From positions 1 to 62,785 of the forward strand of contig JADGKB010000085.1 of the NCBI GenBank assembly GCA_027604185.1: 62,785 nucleotides of DNA, in the 5' to 3' direction. A program made the translations under genes and the position numbers. This stretch comes from Boothiomyces macroporosus (Eukaryota > Chytridiomycota > Chytridiomycetes > Rhizophydiales > Terramycetaceae). Positions 22,115-32,750 of the stretch are shown here, one piece after another. The notes under the pieces are model-generated. The model saw only the letters and a program-made list of their open reading frames with translations. It ran no database searches and was not told where the DNA came from. Every line of letters starts with the position of its first letter. Positions within the stretch are counted from its first letter, which is position 1.

Positions 22115-22697
22115 AGTGAATAAAATCGCGTATTAAATGAAACACTTACTAACATTTCAATAATTGAAAGTCTTGTCGTATATCAAGTGCGAACATGTTA
22201 ATCATGCTTAAAGAAAGTATTCAGGGATCATTTACCGAATCAAAACTATTATTGTAGTATCTTCCAATACAGGATACACAAGCACAAAAGAAAGCTTGGA
22301 ATTAAAACTTTTTGTAATTGCAATTATCATTAGAGGCTTTTGGCTGCTCATTAGTGAAAATCCATATTGCTTTTGAACTAACAGAGGATAAAGTCGATTA
22401 AACAAATCCCGAATCCAGGTCTACTGTCTTTAGAAATTCCTATACGCTGGCCATTGTATGCTCACAGTGCTTCTATTGTCGGCCATTGTTCCGCCATCGC
22501 CCCTTTTCTAAAAGCAAACCCCAAAAAACAGGTTTTGCTCCTTTCGGAAATTGAAACCATTCTCCACACACAGGAATATCAGAGTCAATTTGCAAAAATA
22601 GATCTACCCTGGCGGTTACTACTCAGGAAAGAATGCAACGTCATCCTAAAGAACGTCATATATAAAAGACCAATCTAGTGAAACTAATTTTTAAAAA
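22115..22697. promoter_or_regulatory. Spacer with TATA box at 22659-22667
   Basis: TATATAAAA ends about 30 nt before the ATG of the second 7TM gene. A 74-codon frame at 22454-22678 has no family likeness and overlaps the promoter, so I do not call it. Confidence 0.45.
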
Positions 22698-23532
22698 ATG
22701 CTCAACCGCAATTACTTTGTCTTGTTCTCTGGAGGCTTCTCCCTTTGCATGATATTGAAACAATTGGGTCTTGTGATTGCCATGCCTTCGCAACGGCGCC
22801 TTGGATATCTGTTGTTGGTATGGTCAACATATCTCATGATCCAGCTGGTTAATACCTGGAGCTCGTTGCAAGTACGACCTCTCACTGGAATCACTTGGGC
22901 CGTCTCGACTTCGACTTTGTTTTACAGTGGATGTGTTACTTGGCTTTTGTACATCTCCATGCAGAGGTATTTCGTCCTAACAAAGATATTTGGCAATCAA
23001 TCACCAAAACTCTTTTGCTTTATACGTAAGGTGGGGTACAATCGGGTTGATGATTGTCGTTTTCATTATCCGCTTTATTCGTACTATTTTGGTTTACATC
23101 CAAAACTCGGGATCTTCTGTTTTCCCAGCAGCAGCAGTTATGCAAGTAATCACCATCTTTCCTATTTTCGTAATACGAATGATTTTCGACATTGCTTCGT
23201 TGGTAAAGCTGTTTCAACATTTTAGCAGTGTAACAAACCAGCCTGCAAACAAATTGGTTGCATTCTACCAACTAGGCTATTCGCTCGTTGTAGAAGTAAT
23301 TTTGACATTCTTTTCGATTGTAGTTGCCGTCTTGGAGTCTCAAAATTATACTGGTGATGATGTCGCTGATATGGACTGGATAATGATCTCATGGGCTATC
23401 GGGGCTTTATTGGAGCAATCTCAAATCTTGACTAAACTGTTCCACGATGATGGCAAAGTCAGCGGTACTAAAACCAATACTGCAAAAAAGACTATTGAAA
23501 ACACTGGCAAAGCCAGCTCTACAGATCTCTAG
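22698..23532 (+). CDS. Seven-helix membrane protein, tandem copy 2 (2 exons)
   Basis: A 19-nt intron at 22967-22985 (gtatttcgtcctaacaaag) lies at exactly the position used in copy 1, after the YISMQR segment, giving 271 residues. The protein is very similar to copy 1 throughout, with the most conserved parts being IQNSGSxVFPAA, MQVITIFPIF and DVADMDWIMISWAIGALLEQ. The tail again ends in a Ser/Thr-rich stretch. The intron sequences of the two copies have diverged more than the exons while the length stayed at 19. Function is unknown; a paired sensory or transport role is only inference from topology. Confidence 0.8.
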
Positions 23533-23921
23533 TGAATTCTTTTGCTCTGTAAATGAATCAGTCGAAATAGAATGAAATAAAAGCAAAGAACTTTTTAATT
23601 GCCAATGCTTTCTACAATCAATTTTTGCTTGGTCTTTGATGCTACTTTTTGTGGCTTAAACTTACCGAGAATTTCAGATAGTTCAACTGCTCAAACAGGT
23701 ACAGTGGTACTATTACTATTGGTGCGATAAATTGGTCCAAAGTTAGCCCAAGTGTATAGAAACACCAGAACTCCCATCAACTAAAATTCTCGCACAAGTA
23801 TATGTTGGTGACACAAGGGAGAATATTCGGCACAGCTTTTTAAGATCATTGGGTCCCTTGAAATTCTTTGTACCATTCTAAGCACAGCACTTAAAAAGCA
23901 TTGAAACTTTTCGACAGCTCT
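23533..23921. other. Spacer before the SPRY array
   Basis: It includes AATAAA shortly after the 7TM stop. A TATA-like TTAAAAAG at 23891 lies 31 nt before the next ATG. Nothing else is recognised. Confidence 0.4.
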
Positions 23922-25793
23922 ATGAGTTTTGTACCTCCACAGCATTTGTTTGGTGATGGCTATGACAGCTCTACCACTTACATTGGGAATGATACCACCA
24001 ATTTAGGCAATACTTTCTTCAACACTGACCCAGTTCTCAATTCAATAACTTTACCTCAATTTGGGAATAGAGTACTCCAAGCGTATGCTCCATTGGGCTT
24101 CAATGTGAACAATTCATTCTTCAAGGAATTCTTAAGAGACATGTTTTTTCCAATTGGAAAGATATTCACAGTGGATCCCGTTTCTTGGTGGAAAACAAAC
24201 AACTATTATATCAATGATCAAACATATTTTGAAGGGAATTTGCAGTTGCACATGGGTGGATTTTCAGCTGAAATGATCCTAAATGACTTTGAACTATTCC
24301 AAAAAATCAATAATTTGACTTCTTCCAAATCGGATCTGGATTTGAAGCTCAGTTCTCTCTTGCAGCAATATATTTCAAGCCAAACTTTTAGTGTTAAATC
24401 CGTAAATAGTACGCACGCAAGTGGTTTATTCAATGGTATTATTGGGTCTGTGAATGGTGAATTCTACAATGGGACATTTAGCTTTATGGATACTTCATTC
24501 ACCTCCAGTAACGGTTACTACCTTGAGGATAACTCATCTATTACAGTCCAATATTTGAATTTAACTAATGCAGGAAATATCAATTTTTACAATGTATCTT
24601 ATCCTACAGGAAATACCACTAATACTGATCGTTATTTTTCATTCACTGCATCTAAGGCTGTTGTACAAATTGATCTTGAAGACAACTCTTCAGATTTGAA
24701 TTTTAATGCAAACGGCACTGTTGGATTTGTTGGTTCAGGAGGTTATGCTATAGAATACACCACTTTCTTTGACCCGTCAAACAACAGATTTAGTTTCGAC
24801 AGTCCTGGTGGAATTCTACTCCTTTTTGGATCAATTATAGTGATTATTATGCTAATTGCTTATTGTGCTTCGCGACGGGAGAAAACTCCTTCAACAAATA
24901 CTCCATCGCCGATTGAATTGGCCGCACTAAACAGGAGAAAAGACATCGCACAAAAGTTTGTCAACGCCTATCAACCAGACTCTGAAGCTGGTGTTCTGGC
25001 TCTCAATGCTTCAAATGCTATTCCAGTGTCTATGGAAGGCCAAGAGAATGTTCCTACCCTATTGCTAATCAGGCAATTTGATGATTATCAGTTTGACAGA
25101 TTGCCAACGGTTGAAATTAGCAAGATTGATGAAGAAACTGGAACTCAACTAGTAGAGTTTAGCACTAGCACCGAATGTAGCATTCAAACGAATGCATGCA
25201 TGAAAGCGCATATTTTGGATAATGATGGACCGCAACCACCACCTGCATTTGACCATTTGAATGCAAGTCCAGAGTGCTACTTTGAAGTTAAAGTCGTGTC
25301 AATCGAATCTGCAAATCTTGGGATAGGATTTGCTTCTTGTCCTTATCCACCGTTTAGACTACCAGGCTTTGCCGAAACCTCAATTGGGTACCACTCAAAA
25401 AGTGGTAAAGTATACATCAGTGACTATGATGAACAAGGGAATGATTGTGGAGAGCCTTTGGTTGAAGGCGACGTTTTGGGAATCGGTTACAGAATGGTTG
25501 AAGTCGAAAGAGTAGGAGAGCATGTTCTTACTCAAACCGTATTCTTCTTTTCTCGAAATGGCACAAGAATGGGAGATGAATTCGTTACTGATGGATTCTT
25601 TTCTGACAAAATTTATCCAACTATTGGCTCGACTGGCAAGTGTGTACTTGAGGTTACGTTTGGCAAATTGCAAGATGTGTTTGATCTTCCTACCGAGTTT
25701 AAGGTGAATGTAAGTGAAGAAGGCTCGCTCTCACCTGAAGATCAAGTGCAGGAAATGGTGATTGATGTTCAACCTGAAGCAACCATCTCTTAG
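23922..25793 (+). CDS. Single-pass membrane protein with cytosolic SPRY domain (Ssh4/Ear1-like), copy 1
   Basis: The frame starts at 23901 with TTG; the first ATG, at 23922, is 31 nt after a TTAAAAAG box and gives 623 residues. About 295 residues rich in NxS/T sequons precede one helix (297-318, GGILLLFGSIIVIIMLIAYC). A linker with YQPDSEAGVLALNASNAIP leads to a SPRY domain (about 423-583): CSIQTNA, YFEVKVVSI, CPYPPFRLPGF, IGYHSKSGKVYI, FFFSRNGTRMG, YPTIGSTGKC. This C-terminal half resembles yeast Ssh4/Ear1, Rsp5 adaptors in multivesicular-body sorting, but no PPxY motif is present. The ectodomain has no cleavable signal peptide. Conserved ectodomain marks shared with the paralogues are GxxNGIIGS and YNGTF. 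Confidence 0.82.
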   Translation: MSFVPPQHLFGDGYDSSTTYIGNDTTNLGNTFFNTDPVLNSITLPQFGNRVLQAYAPLGFNVNNSFFKEFLRDMFFPIGKIFTVDPVSWWKTNNYYINDQTYFEGNLQLHMGGFSAEMILNDFELFQKINNLTSSKSDLDLKLSSLLQQYISSQTFSVKSVNSTHASGLFNGIIGSVNGEFYNGTFSFMDTSFTSSNGYYLEDNSSITVQYLNLTNAGNINFYNVSYPTGNTTNTDRYFSFTASKAVVQIDLEDNSSDLNFNANGTVGFVGSGGYAIEYTTFFDPSNNRFSFDSPGGILLLFGSIIVIIMLIAYCASRREKTPSTNTPSPIELAALNRRKDIAQKFVNAYQPDSEAGVLALNASNAIPVSMEGQENVPTLLLIRQFDDYQFDRLPTVEISKIDEETGTQLVEFSTSTECSIQTNACMKAHILDNDGPQPPPAFDHLNASPECYFEVKVVSIESANLGIGFASCPYPPFRLPGFAETSIGYHSKSGKVYISDYDEQGNDCGEPLVEGDVLGIGYRMVEVERVGEHVLTQTVFFFSRNGTRMGDEFVTDGFFSDKIYPTIGSTGKCVLEVTFGKLQDVFDLPTEFKVNVSEEGSLSPEDQVQEMVIDVQPEATIS

Positions 25794-26006
25794 AATAGAA
25801 ACCAATAAAGGAAATACTTTAACCATACCGATTAGTGATAGAAAGTTCTGATATTCAAAAATGATTGCAGGAGTAGCTACCATGATATCGCTCTTTAAAA
25901 GAGCCCATTTAATGTGTCATTAACACGAAGCTCTTTTGCAGTGCTTCGCCACAAATATTGCAGCAAAACTTTCCATTTTCGATAGACTACAAAAAATGTG
26001 GTACCG

Positions 26007-26013
26007 TATAAAA
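26007..26013 (+). promoter_or_regulatory. TATA box of SPRY copy 2
   Basis: TATAAAA lies 32 nt upstream of the ATG at 26039, which supports that start over the upstream in-frame TTG. Confidence 0.6.
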
Positions 26014-26038
26014 GAAGCCCTTGAACAGAGTAGTGGCA

Positions 26039-27862
26039 ATGTCCACATCAGTGTTTGCTTCGGGTAATACCTACTCGTTCTTTTCTTCAAACAACTTTAC
26101 CACTTCCAAAGGTACAGTAGATATCGGATCAGGTTTTACAAACTATTACTCACAATTTAAAACATATGCTGATCCACAAACTCCAGATTTGGATGTGTAT
26201 TTACCTGCCAATGTCAATATGGATGATCAATTCTTGACCAAATTCTTTGGGTGTACCAACTTGACACGACCAGTGAAAGTGTTTTACAATAACCAAGCTA
26301 CCTGGGGTGCTACAAACGGAAATATTCAGGATAATGTACTAGTTGAAGGGATCACTAACTTTACAACAAGCGAGATTTCGCTGGATATTTCTTGGCCAAT
26401 TGCTTTGAATTCTCTGATACCAGAGATATCTACTCTCTCTAATACTGCAAATGATGACGATAGATTAAACGAAATACTTTTGCAGATTGGTGAATTGTCA
26501 GTCAAAAGTCAACAATCGATAATACTTGGTTTCAAGAGTGCAGCAGAGATATCTGGTAGCTTCATTGGTACAATCGGATCCCCAAGTTCATATTCATTCT
26601 ATAACGGAACGTATACGTTTGATCAAGCGAATTTCAATGGGGGTTTGAAATTTATGACTAGTAACAATCCGTTTACGAGTTGCAAATTTCAAAATGCACA
26701 GTCAATCAAGTTTTCCAATGATATATTCAATTATACTTTATCTTTTACTGCCTCAAGCTCAACACTTGTCTATAACTACTCTGGCTCAGTTGGATTGAGC
26801 TTTACTGCAGTTGGATCTGTCACATTTAATGGATTTGGAGCTTTTGTTCTGATACTTTCATCTGGAATGACTGCAAATGGAACACTTACCCCGTTTGAAA
26901 CGTTTGTGTATGCAATCCTAGTATCATTTGTACTGCTATACTTTATCTACTCTTTTGTTTACCGATACCAGCAACTTCCTAGTAGAACTAGAAGCGGAAA
27001 TTTCAATACTAGGAGAATACTAGCGGAAAGATTTGTTGGCCATTACCCACCTGATTCAGAAGCAGCCTTGATGGCTTTAAACAAAACCAATCGTGTTCCC
27101 GAATCAATGAAAGGCAAACCAAGGTCACCAACCTTTCTGTGTTTAAGAGAATTTGAAGAATACAAGTTTGAAACAGTGCCTAAAATACGAATTGGAAAAA
27201 TGAAGCGAGATGGAAGACAAACTGTTGAATTTGTTACTGATCAAGAGTGCAGTGTTCAAACTAATGCCTGTATGAAACCACATGAGTTTGGTACAAGTGA
27301 ATTAGAACCACCACCCTTGTTTGATGATGAAAGTTCTTCTTTGGAGTGTTATTTCGAAGTTAAAATCATATCGATAGGAACTGGCAATATAGCCATTGGG
27401 TTTGCAACGAGTCCATATCCGCCATTTAGACTGCCAGGATTTGCAGAAACATCAATTGGATACCATTCTAAAGACGGTAAAGTATACTTGAACGACTATG
27501 AAGGAAAAGGGCTAGAGTGTGGGGAACCATTAGAAAAGGGAGATACACTAGGTATTGGATTCAGAGTAGTAGAAATCGAAAGAGTGGGGGAGCATGTAAT
27601 TAGCGAAACCATATTCTATTTCACCAGAAATGGAACACGAATTGGAGATGAATTTGTTACGGATGGTTTCTATGCGGATAAAATATATCCAACAATTGGT
27701 GTCAATTGCAATTGCAAACTTTCTGTTGCTTTTGGAAATGTTGATTTGGTATTCAATGCGCCAACTGATATTGAATTAGATTCGCTGAATGAGCACACTA
27801 TTGTCGAACTTGGTAATTATTTGGAGATTGAAAAGGAGGATGCAGCGATTAATTTAAATTAG
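26039..27862 (+). CDS. Single-pass membrane protein with cytosolic SPRY domain (Ssh4/Ear1-like), copy 2
   Basis: 607 residues from the ATG at 26039 (MSTSVFASGNTYSFF). The ectodomain shows ISGSFIGTIGS and FYNGTYTF, the same marks as copy 1. One helix follows at about 289-309 (FVYAILVSFVLLYFIYSFVY), then HYPPDSEAALMALNKTNRVP and the SPRY domain (about 404-571) with CSVQTNA, YFEVKIISI, SPYPPFRLPGF, GYHSKDGKVYL, FYFTRNGTRIG and YPTIGVN. Membrane-facing half and cytosolic half evolve at different rates: the SPRY part is clearly better conserved between copies. No PPxY motif is present. The stop is followed by AATAAA. A 4.3-kb transposon-like element begins 100 bp downstream. Confidence 0.82.
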   Translation: MSTSVFASGNTYSFFSSNNFTTSKGTVDIGSGFTNYYSQFKTYADPQTPDLDVYLPANVNMDDQFLTKFFGCTNLTRPVKVFYNNQATWGATNGNIQDNVLVEGITNFTTSEISLDISWPIALNSLIPEISTLSNTANDDDRLNEILLQIGELSVKSQQSIILGFKSAAEISGSFIGTIGSPSSYSFYNGTYTFDQANFNGGLKFMTSNNPFTSCKFQNAQSIKFSNDIFNYTLSFTASSSTLVYNYSGSVGLSFTAVGSVTFNGFGAFVLILSSGMTANGTLTPFETFVYAILVSFVLLYFIYSFVYRYQQLPSRTRSGNFNTRRILAERFVGHYPPDSEAALMALNKTNRVPESMKGKPRSPTFLCLREFEEYKFETVPKIRIGKMKRDGRQTVEFVTDQECSVQTNACMKPHEFGTSELEPPPLFDDESSSLECYFEVKIISIGTGNIAIGFATSPYPPFRLPGFAETSIGYHSKDGKVYLNDYEGKGLECGEPLEKGDTLGIGFRVVEIERVGEHVISETIFYFTRNGTRIGDEFVTDGFYADKIYPTIGVNCNCKLSVAFGNVDLVFNAPTDIELDSLNEHTIVELGNYLEIEKEDAAINLN

Positions 27863-27894
27863 CAATAAATTATTTATAAAGTTAACTCGTTCAT

Positions 27895-27920
27895 TCAAAG
27901 TTGAACAAATTTAAAAATGT
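27895..27920 (+). repeat. 26-bp repeat, copy 1
   Basis: The segment from 'caaagttgaaca' through 'aaaaatgta' occurs again exactly near the right edge of the window (about 62665-62690), followed by related A-rich sequence containing gtaaaaaa and atgtta in both copies. Here it sits about 40 bp outside the left end of the 27962-32269 element. Confidence 0.55.
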
Positions 27921-28016
27921 ATTAATACAGTAAAAAATATGTTACAAGCCCAAATAAATTAGGGGTCTCAGACCTTTAATATAAAAAAATTAAATCATTT
28001 TCTGGTAATTTGTTAC

Positions 28017-28146
28017 GGTCTGACTCTAATGAATTGTTCTGTTGTGGTTCACAGTGAGCAATACCCTAAGATATTTTTATTAAATTTGTTAGGGTCTGAG
28101 ACTCTTTAATGAAATTTTTATTAATTTGTTAGTGGTCTAAGACCCC
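28017..28146 (+). repeat. Left inner inverted-repeat arm
   Basis: About 130 bp that reappears as reverse complement within 31327-31540 with only a few differences, including the block ctgttgtggttcacagtgag and the end tagtggtctaagacccc. The oxidase stop codon directly abuts this arm, so the arm forms the gene's 3' flank and supplies AATAAA. Confidence 0.8.
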
Positions 28147-31100
28147 TTATTGAATTGTTGGCCAAGTAACAACATTTCCAGCCAAGTTTACCCACTGTGC
28201 CAATGCACAAGGCTTGCCATTATCAACTACCCATAGATGGTAATAGGCAGGCTGTGCGACTTCAGCGCTGATTGGAGATTGAACGGTAATAGTGTAGCTG
28301 TTTCCGTTGTTTGCAATAGAGACCACGTTCAAGACATAGTGGGAGTTGCCCATGTGGTTGTTATGAGTGACTAGAGTTAATCAATAGTTACTGAATCCAG
28401 GGTTAATCAAGCTAACAGTTACTCCACTGGTATTTCCAGATGGGATAGTGGCGGTAATAGTGTACGCAGTGTTGTAGTTCCAAGTTGAGGCTTGGACAGA
28501 TAGGATTTGTGGTGCAGCTGCACCGTTCAACAAGTATGGCGGAGAGAATGCCTCAATCTTCTTTTCGTTGATGTGCACAGTCAAAGTTGGATCATCCATT
28601 GAATCTTGGTTTGGTGTAGACCCAATAACCAATACACGCCCATCAAGCATCAGCATTGCTTCAGAGTGATACAATCGAGCGACAGAAGTTGCATTCAAGA
28701 CGGTGAATCTGCTTCCAGCTGGTGCAGAAGGAGTGTAAAGAACAGGATTCAAGGCAGCAGCTTTACCTAACCCAAATCCAGCTTTGCCAAGAGTAGCGCC
28801 GTTAATGTACAAGACGGTTTGGTCGGGAAGAGCAACCAAGTCTCCTAAAACTCTAGGAATAGGCATGGTTTCCATTTGCCATACAGCGTTAGCACCCAGA
28901 GAAGGAGTGGTAGTAACACACGTATCCAATCCAGTAGTACCATCTGATCCACCACAAATCATGATTTGCATTGGGGGATTTTGGTTGTTCTTGTCAGCAA
29001 CAAGCGGCAACATGACTGAAGAGCCCGAGTATGGATAAGACCTTCCTTCAGTGTTTGGACCTTTGAATGGAATATTCGGTAAAGAATCACGGGGAGCAAA
29101 TGTTTTTGGGTCAAACAGCTGCGATTGATAATCCGCCAGCAAGAAGATTGAGGAAGAAGCTTGGTTGGCGTCAGCAGGAATGTAGTAAACGAATGGATAC
29201 AGGTTGGCGCCCTTGGTGTTTACCAAAAGCTGGACAGTAATGATTGGGTCGTTGTTGAAGTTTGGTAAAATTTCAACGGTTGGCTCATTAGTGCCAGCAG
29301 TTGCATCAGGAGATCCGCCGACAGCCCATGCTTGGCCATTTGGTAGCAGTAATGCAGAAGGATCTATAATTAGCACTAACCTTACACCAACGAGGCTTTT
29401 GCAGTTGCATAACAGACACATCCTGTCTCCAGTCACCGTGAGGGGAAATGAAACGGATGCCTCTCAAAGAAGGACCACCGGTCCATCCACCAATGTTTAA
29501 TACAGAACCATCTGATAGCATGACGCCGCCGCTGCAGAAAATATCAGTGTATGGATGCTTTGGTGTGAAAGCCAAGGTAACTGGGTTGAATGAGTAGGAG
29601 TGATATACGCTCCACCAGCCATAAGCAATTCTTTCCAGCAACAAAACTTCGTTTGTTGTAGGAATTGGGGCAATGCCCAGCGGAGTGACCGGTCCAGTGG
29701 TCAATAGATCATACTGTCCAGGGTTTGCAACAGTAACAGGAGTAGTTACGCCGGGATCGCTTCCAGGGGTACCGAACCAGACATTGCTGGTGCTAATGTA
29801 GCAGTTGATTGCAAATACACCATTTGGTGGCTGATCCCAACAGCATCCAGCACTATAACACTGTTCATAAGTAGTGGTGTTTCCGGGACAGACACTTCTC
29901 TGATCCGGAAGGAATGGCTTTGCAGGACACGCAGCCGGCTGTTGCAGCGTGTTTGGAGTATAAACAACTTGGTTTGGAGAGCTCCACAACACGTTTCCAG
30001 TATTGTCAGCCCATTGAAGAGAGCCGTTTTCTTGTAAGGTCAGTGTGTAGCTTGCAGCAGGAACAGCTGGTGCAGGGTTTGAGGTCCACAAAGCTCTTGG
30101 CGGGACACCGGGATCAGCTCTATAAATAACAATTTGTCCGTTAGTTTGTGCAGCTAAATAACAGGTGTGTCCAGCTCCCTGCCAAGTGTTTTGGGCGTAA
30201 ACACTTGTGTATGGGTTAGTACTGTACAATACAAACTTGCAGTCTGCTTGCATGAACGCTTTGAATTGGAAGGACGGAGAAGCCAAGAAACAGCCGCCTG
30301 ATTTGCAGTCGTTGTTTAACGTGGTTCCACTTTGCATGGTGGTAACAAAATATACAGACGGATTGGTAATGTTGTAGAGACTGCTTGGCGCAACAGTCGG
30401 AACAGTTGAAGGGGCAGCACTAATAGTGGCAGTTGGGACTGCAGTAGCAGTTTGAACAACAATAGGCAAGGCAGACCACACAGGGTTGCCTTTGCTATCA
30501 GCCCAAATAAGGTTCCCATCGTTTCCAAGAGTCAAGGTATAGGTATCAGTCTTTGCCGGAGTATTTGGGTTCAGCACGAGCAAACTGGTAGATGCGCCAT
30601 TAACGGTTTCGTAAACGGCTAACTGTCCGTTGGTTTGTGCAGCCAAAAAGCATGTTGGTTGCCCGCCTTGATAAGTGTTGGTCTTGTACAGTTGAGTTTT
30701 AATATCCGAAGTATAGATGGCGAAAATACAATCGTGCTGCATTATAGCCAAGTACTTTCCACTTGGCGATTGAATTCCACATCCAAAGGAGTTGCAGTCC
30801 CCGTTCAAAGTGCTTCCAGCATTCATGACAGAGTTGTACTGAGCTGAAGGAGAAGTGAGAGTGTATAATGGTGGAACTGGCGTGACAGACCACACTATGT
30901 TTCCTGTGTTATCGCTCCATACCAGGTTTCCGTCATCTTGCATGTTTAAAGAATAGGAAGCAGCTGGTGTGGCAGGTGCTTTGTTGAAAGCATAAACCAC
31001 AGCTGGGGTCCCAGTGGCATTTTGATAGACAATCAGCTGTCCGTTTGCTTGTGGAGCCAAGAAACACTTGTGTCCGTCACCAAGATACGAAGGCGCCTTG

Positions 31101-31297
31101 AATGTCTGGACATTATTTCCAGAGCTGTAGATGGCAAATTGACAATCATGTTGCATCATTGCAAAGTATTTGTTGGAAGGTGAAGTCAGCGAACATCCCC
31201 ATGAAGAACAATCACTATACAGATTTTGATTAATCGCCAGTGACGCTTTGTAGTTTAGGCTTTGGGCTGCTGCCAAAGATACCAACAGAGAGAGCAT
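28147..31297 (-). CDS. Secreted glyoxal oxidase with three B-lectin modules and a trefoil domain (3 exons)
   Basis: Introns at 29364-29385 (22 nt) and 28371-28391 (21 nt) join three exons into 1035 residues. Order: signal peptide (MLSLLVSLAAAQS); three bulb-type lectin-like repeats at about 18-140, 150-275 and 310-445 (QDDGNLVWSDNTGNIVW and similar); a P-type trefoil module near 460-502 (RSVCPGN, GCCWDQPPNG); a glyoxal/galactose-oxidase propeller; and the C-terminal E-set domain. Copper-radical ligands are all visible: Cys in FCSGGVML (about 585), Tyr in NLYPFVYYIP, Tyr-His in LYHSEAMLMLDGR, and His in NPGFITHNNHMGN, the last two restored or framed by the introns. It should oxidise aldehydes to acids and make hydrogen peroxide outside the cell, with lectin modules targeting glycans. 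The 21-nt intron contains an in-frame stop. Confidence 0.9.
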
Positions 31298-31326
31298 TGC
31301 AGCCTTAAAGAAAATTGAGGTTTAAA

Positions 31327-31540
31327 TAAAGGGGTCTTAGACCACTAACAAATTAATAAAAAATTCATTAAAGAGTCTCAGACCCTAACAAATTTAATAA
31401 AAATATCCGAGGGTATTGCTCACTGTGAACCACAACAGAACAATTCATTAAAGAGTCAGACCCTAACAAATTTAATAAAAATATCTGAGGATCACTAGTC
31501 AGTATTGCTCACTGTGAACCACAACAGAACAAATTTTTTT
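31327..31540 (-). repeat. Right inner inverted-repeat arm with internal duplication
   Basis: The reverse complement reproduces the left arm and then repeats part of it: the block ctgttgtggttcacagtgag and the following attaaatttgttagggtctga occur twice, separated by about 15 bp of unrelated sequence. The inner edge (ctttatttaaacc on the minus strand) lies about 30 bp before the oxidase ATG and could act as its TATA element. Confidence 0.75.
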
Positions 31541-31575
31541 TGTTCTTGTCCAGAGGCCGAACAAAAAAATCTTTT

Positions 31576-32070
31576 TTAAGATGACAGATTCAAGTATTGA
31601 CCAACAATGCCTGGAATCCCAACTTGATTGTAGAAGAATTCACTTGTTTCTCTCCGTTCAGATGGGGAAGGCCAGTTTATAGACATATGTTCAAGGGATA
31701 ACAAGGCTTCAACCACTCGGGATATATACGCAATAACTGTTCCATCTCCAACTCCAAATATATCAGCAGTTTTTCCAACCGAAGCGCCATCTCCGTAGGA
31801 ACCAAATCTTGATAACGCAATCAATAACTGCAAATATGCGGGTGCTTGTTCACAGTTACTGTTATTTTGAAATACAGGGTGATTTCAAACTTGCAAGATT
31901 TTGAAATGCAGGTTTTGACATACGTGCATACAGTTTGCATTTACTATCGGAAAAATGCTGAATGATGCAAAACATTTTATGCTGCTTCGGGATTGGGATA
32001 CGATCGTCAAGATATCTAAAAGTAGCCTTTACCGTTTAGATAATAGATAGATGCACCATGAGATCAGTTC
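31576..32070 (-). pseudogene. PIF/Harbinger transposase remnant, N-terminal half
   Basis: On the minus strand the order is RYLDDRIPIPK, YARMSKPAFQNLASL, then after a one-base frame break near 31880 HPVFQNNSNCEQAP, LLIALSRFGSYGDGASVG, a helix-turn-helix-like GVGDGTVIAYISR, INWPSPSERRE and GIPGIVGQ. This is the conserved course of DDE_Tnp_4 (HARBI1-type) transposases up to just before the first catalytic Asp, which is missing. Truncation and frameshift make it non-functional. Confidence 0.8.
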
Positions 32071-32269
32071 AGTTATAGTCTGTTCAAAATAATCATCTGC
32101 AGCTCCTGCCTGCAGTTTTGCTATAATAGCGTTCTCCGAGTAATTGAGGGTTTTTGCCTGGCTGATTTCTTGGCATTTAGGAAAGAAACCCCTTGATGTA
32201 TTACTCATTCTGACAAATCATTTTCTGGTAAAATGATTTGATTTTTTATATTGAAGGTCTGAAACCCCC

Positions 32270-32750
32270 TAGTATGTCAAGCAGCTCATCATACCAAGAA
32301 TACACTGTTTCAATTTCTGGATAATTTTTATTTTTGATCTAAACCCGTGATAACTAAAACCATTTCACCCTAGCGATCTACTGAATAGTGATTTGCGCTA
32401 TTTGCAACAATATTACAAGGAAACAGTTAGTTACACAAGACAGCGCAACTGACGTGTGGCTGAACTGAAAAAGCATTTTTTGATGCCGAACCCAGCCCAA
32501 GAAAGCAAGGCGAAGAAACAATTACTGCAACTTTAAAGGTGGTTATAGAAATTGGTGAATGGCCAATCTATCAACAGTTTCCTATTCCCATGACTCTTAT
32601 ACAAAGATTCCAGTGAGACTGAACACCCTAATTTTTTTACAAGCAATTGCTTTTTTCTTTTTCATTTGGTTATAAATGGACACTGCGTGACGCCAAGCCT
32701 CACTTGGTAGCTATAAAAGAAACTGATATCCACGAAAGGTAGTTGCACAA
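32270..32750. promoter_or_regulatory. Spacer with TATA box at 32712-32718
   Basis: It is outside the right end of the element. TATAAAA lies 39 nt before the ATG of the next gene. No coding feature is seen. Confidence 0.45.

Larger units (their letters stand above)
27962..32269. mobile_element. Inverted-repeat element (PIF/Harbinger-like) carrying a glyoxal oxidase gene
   Basis: The two ends are inverted copies of about 40 bp: GGGGTCTCAGACCTTTAATA on the left and, reading inward from 32269, GGGGTTTCAGACCTTCAATA, both continuing with an A/T tract and aaatcatttt. The flanking trinucleotides are TTA (left) and CTA (right), close to the TWA target duplication of Harbinger elements. Inside lie a second, longer and nearly identical inverted repeat, a complete glyoxal oxidase gene, and a decayed Harbinger transposase. 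The element sits in a spacer of the SPRY-gene array. The transposase cannot be active, so any movement would need help from another copy. Confidence 0.68.

Noticed and set aside
22454..22678. 74-codon frame between the two 7TM genes
   Set aside because: No homology recognised and it covers the TATA box of the next gene.
27962..32269. Interpretation as a CRISPR-like or viral array because of repeated GGTCTGAGACC motifs
   Set aside because: Repeats are inverted, unevenly spaced and flank a eukaryotic gene with introns and a Harbinger remnant.
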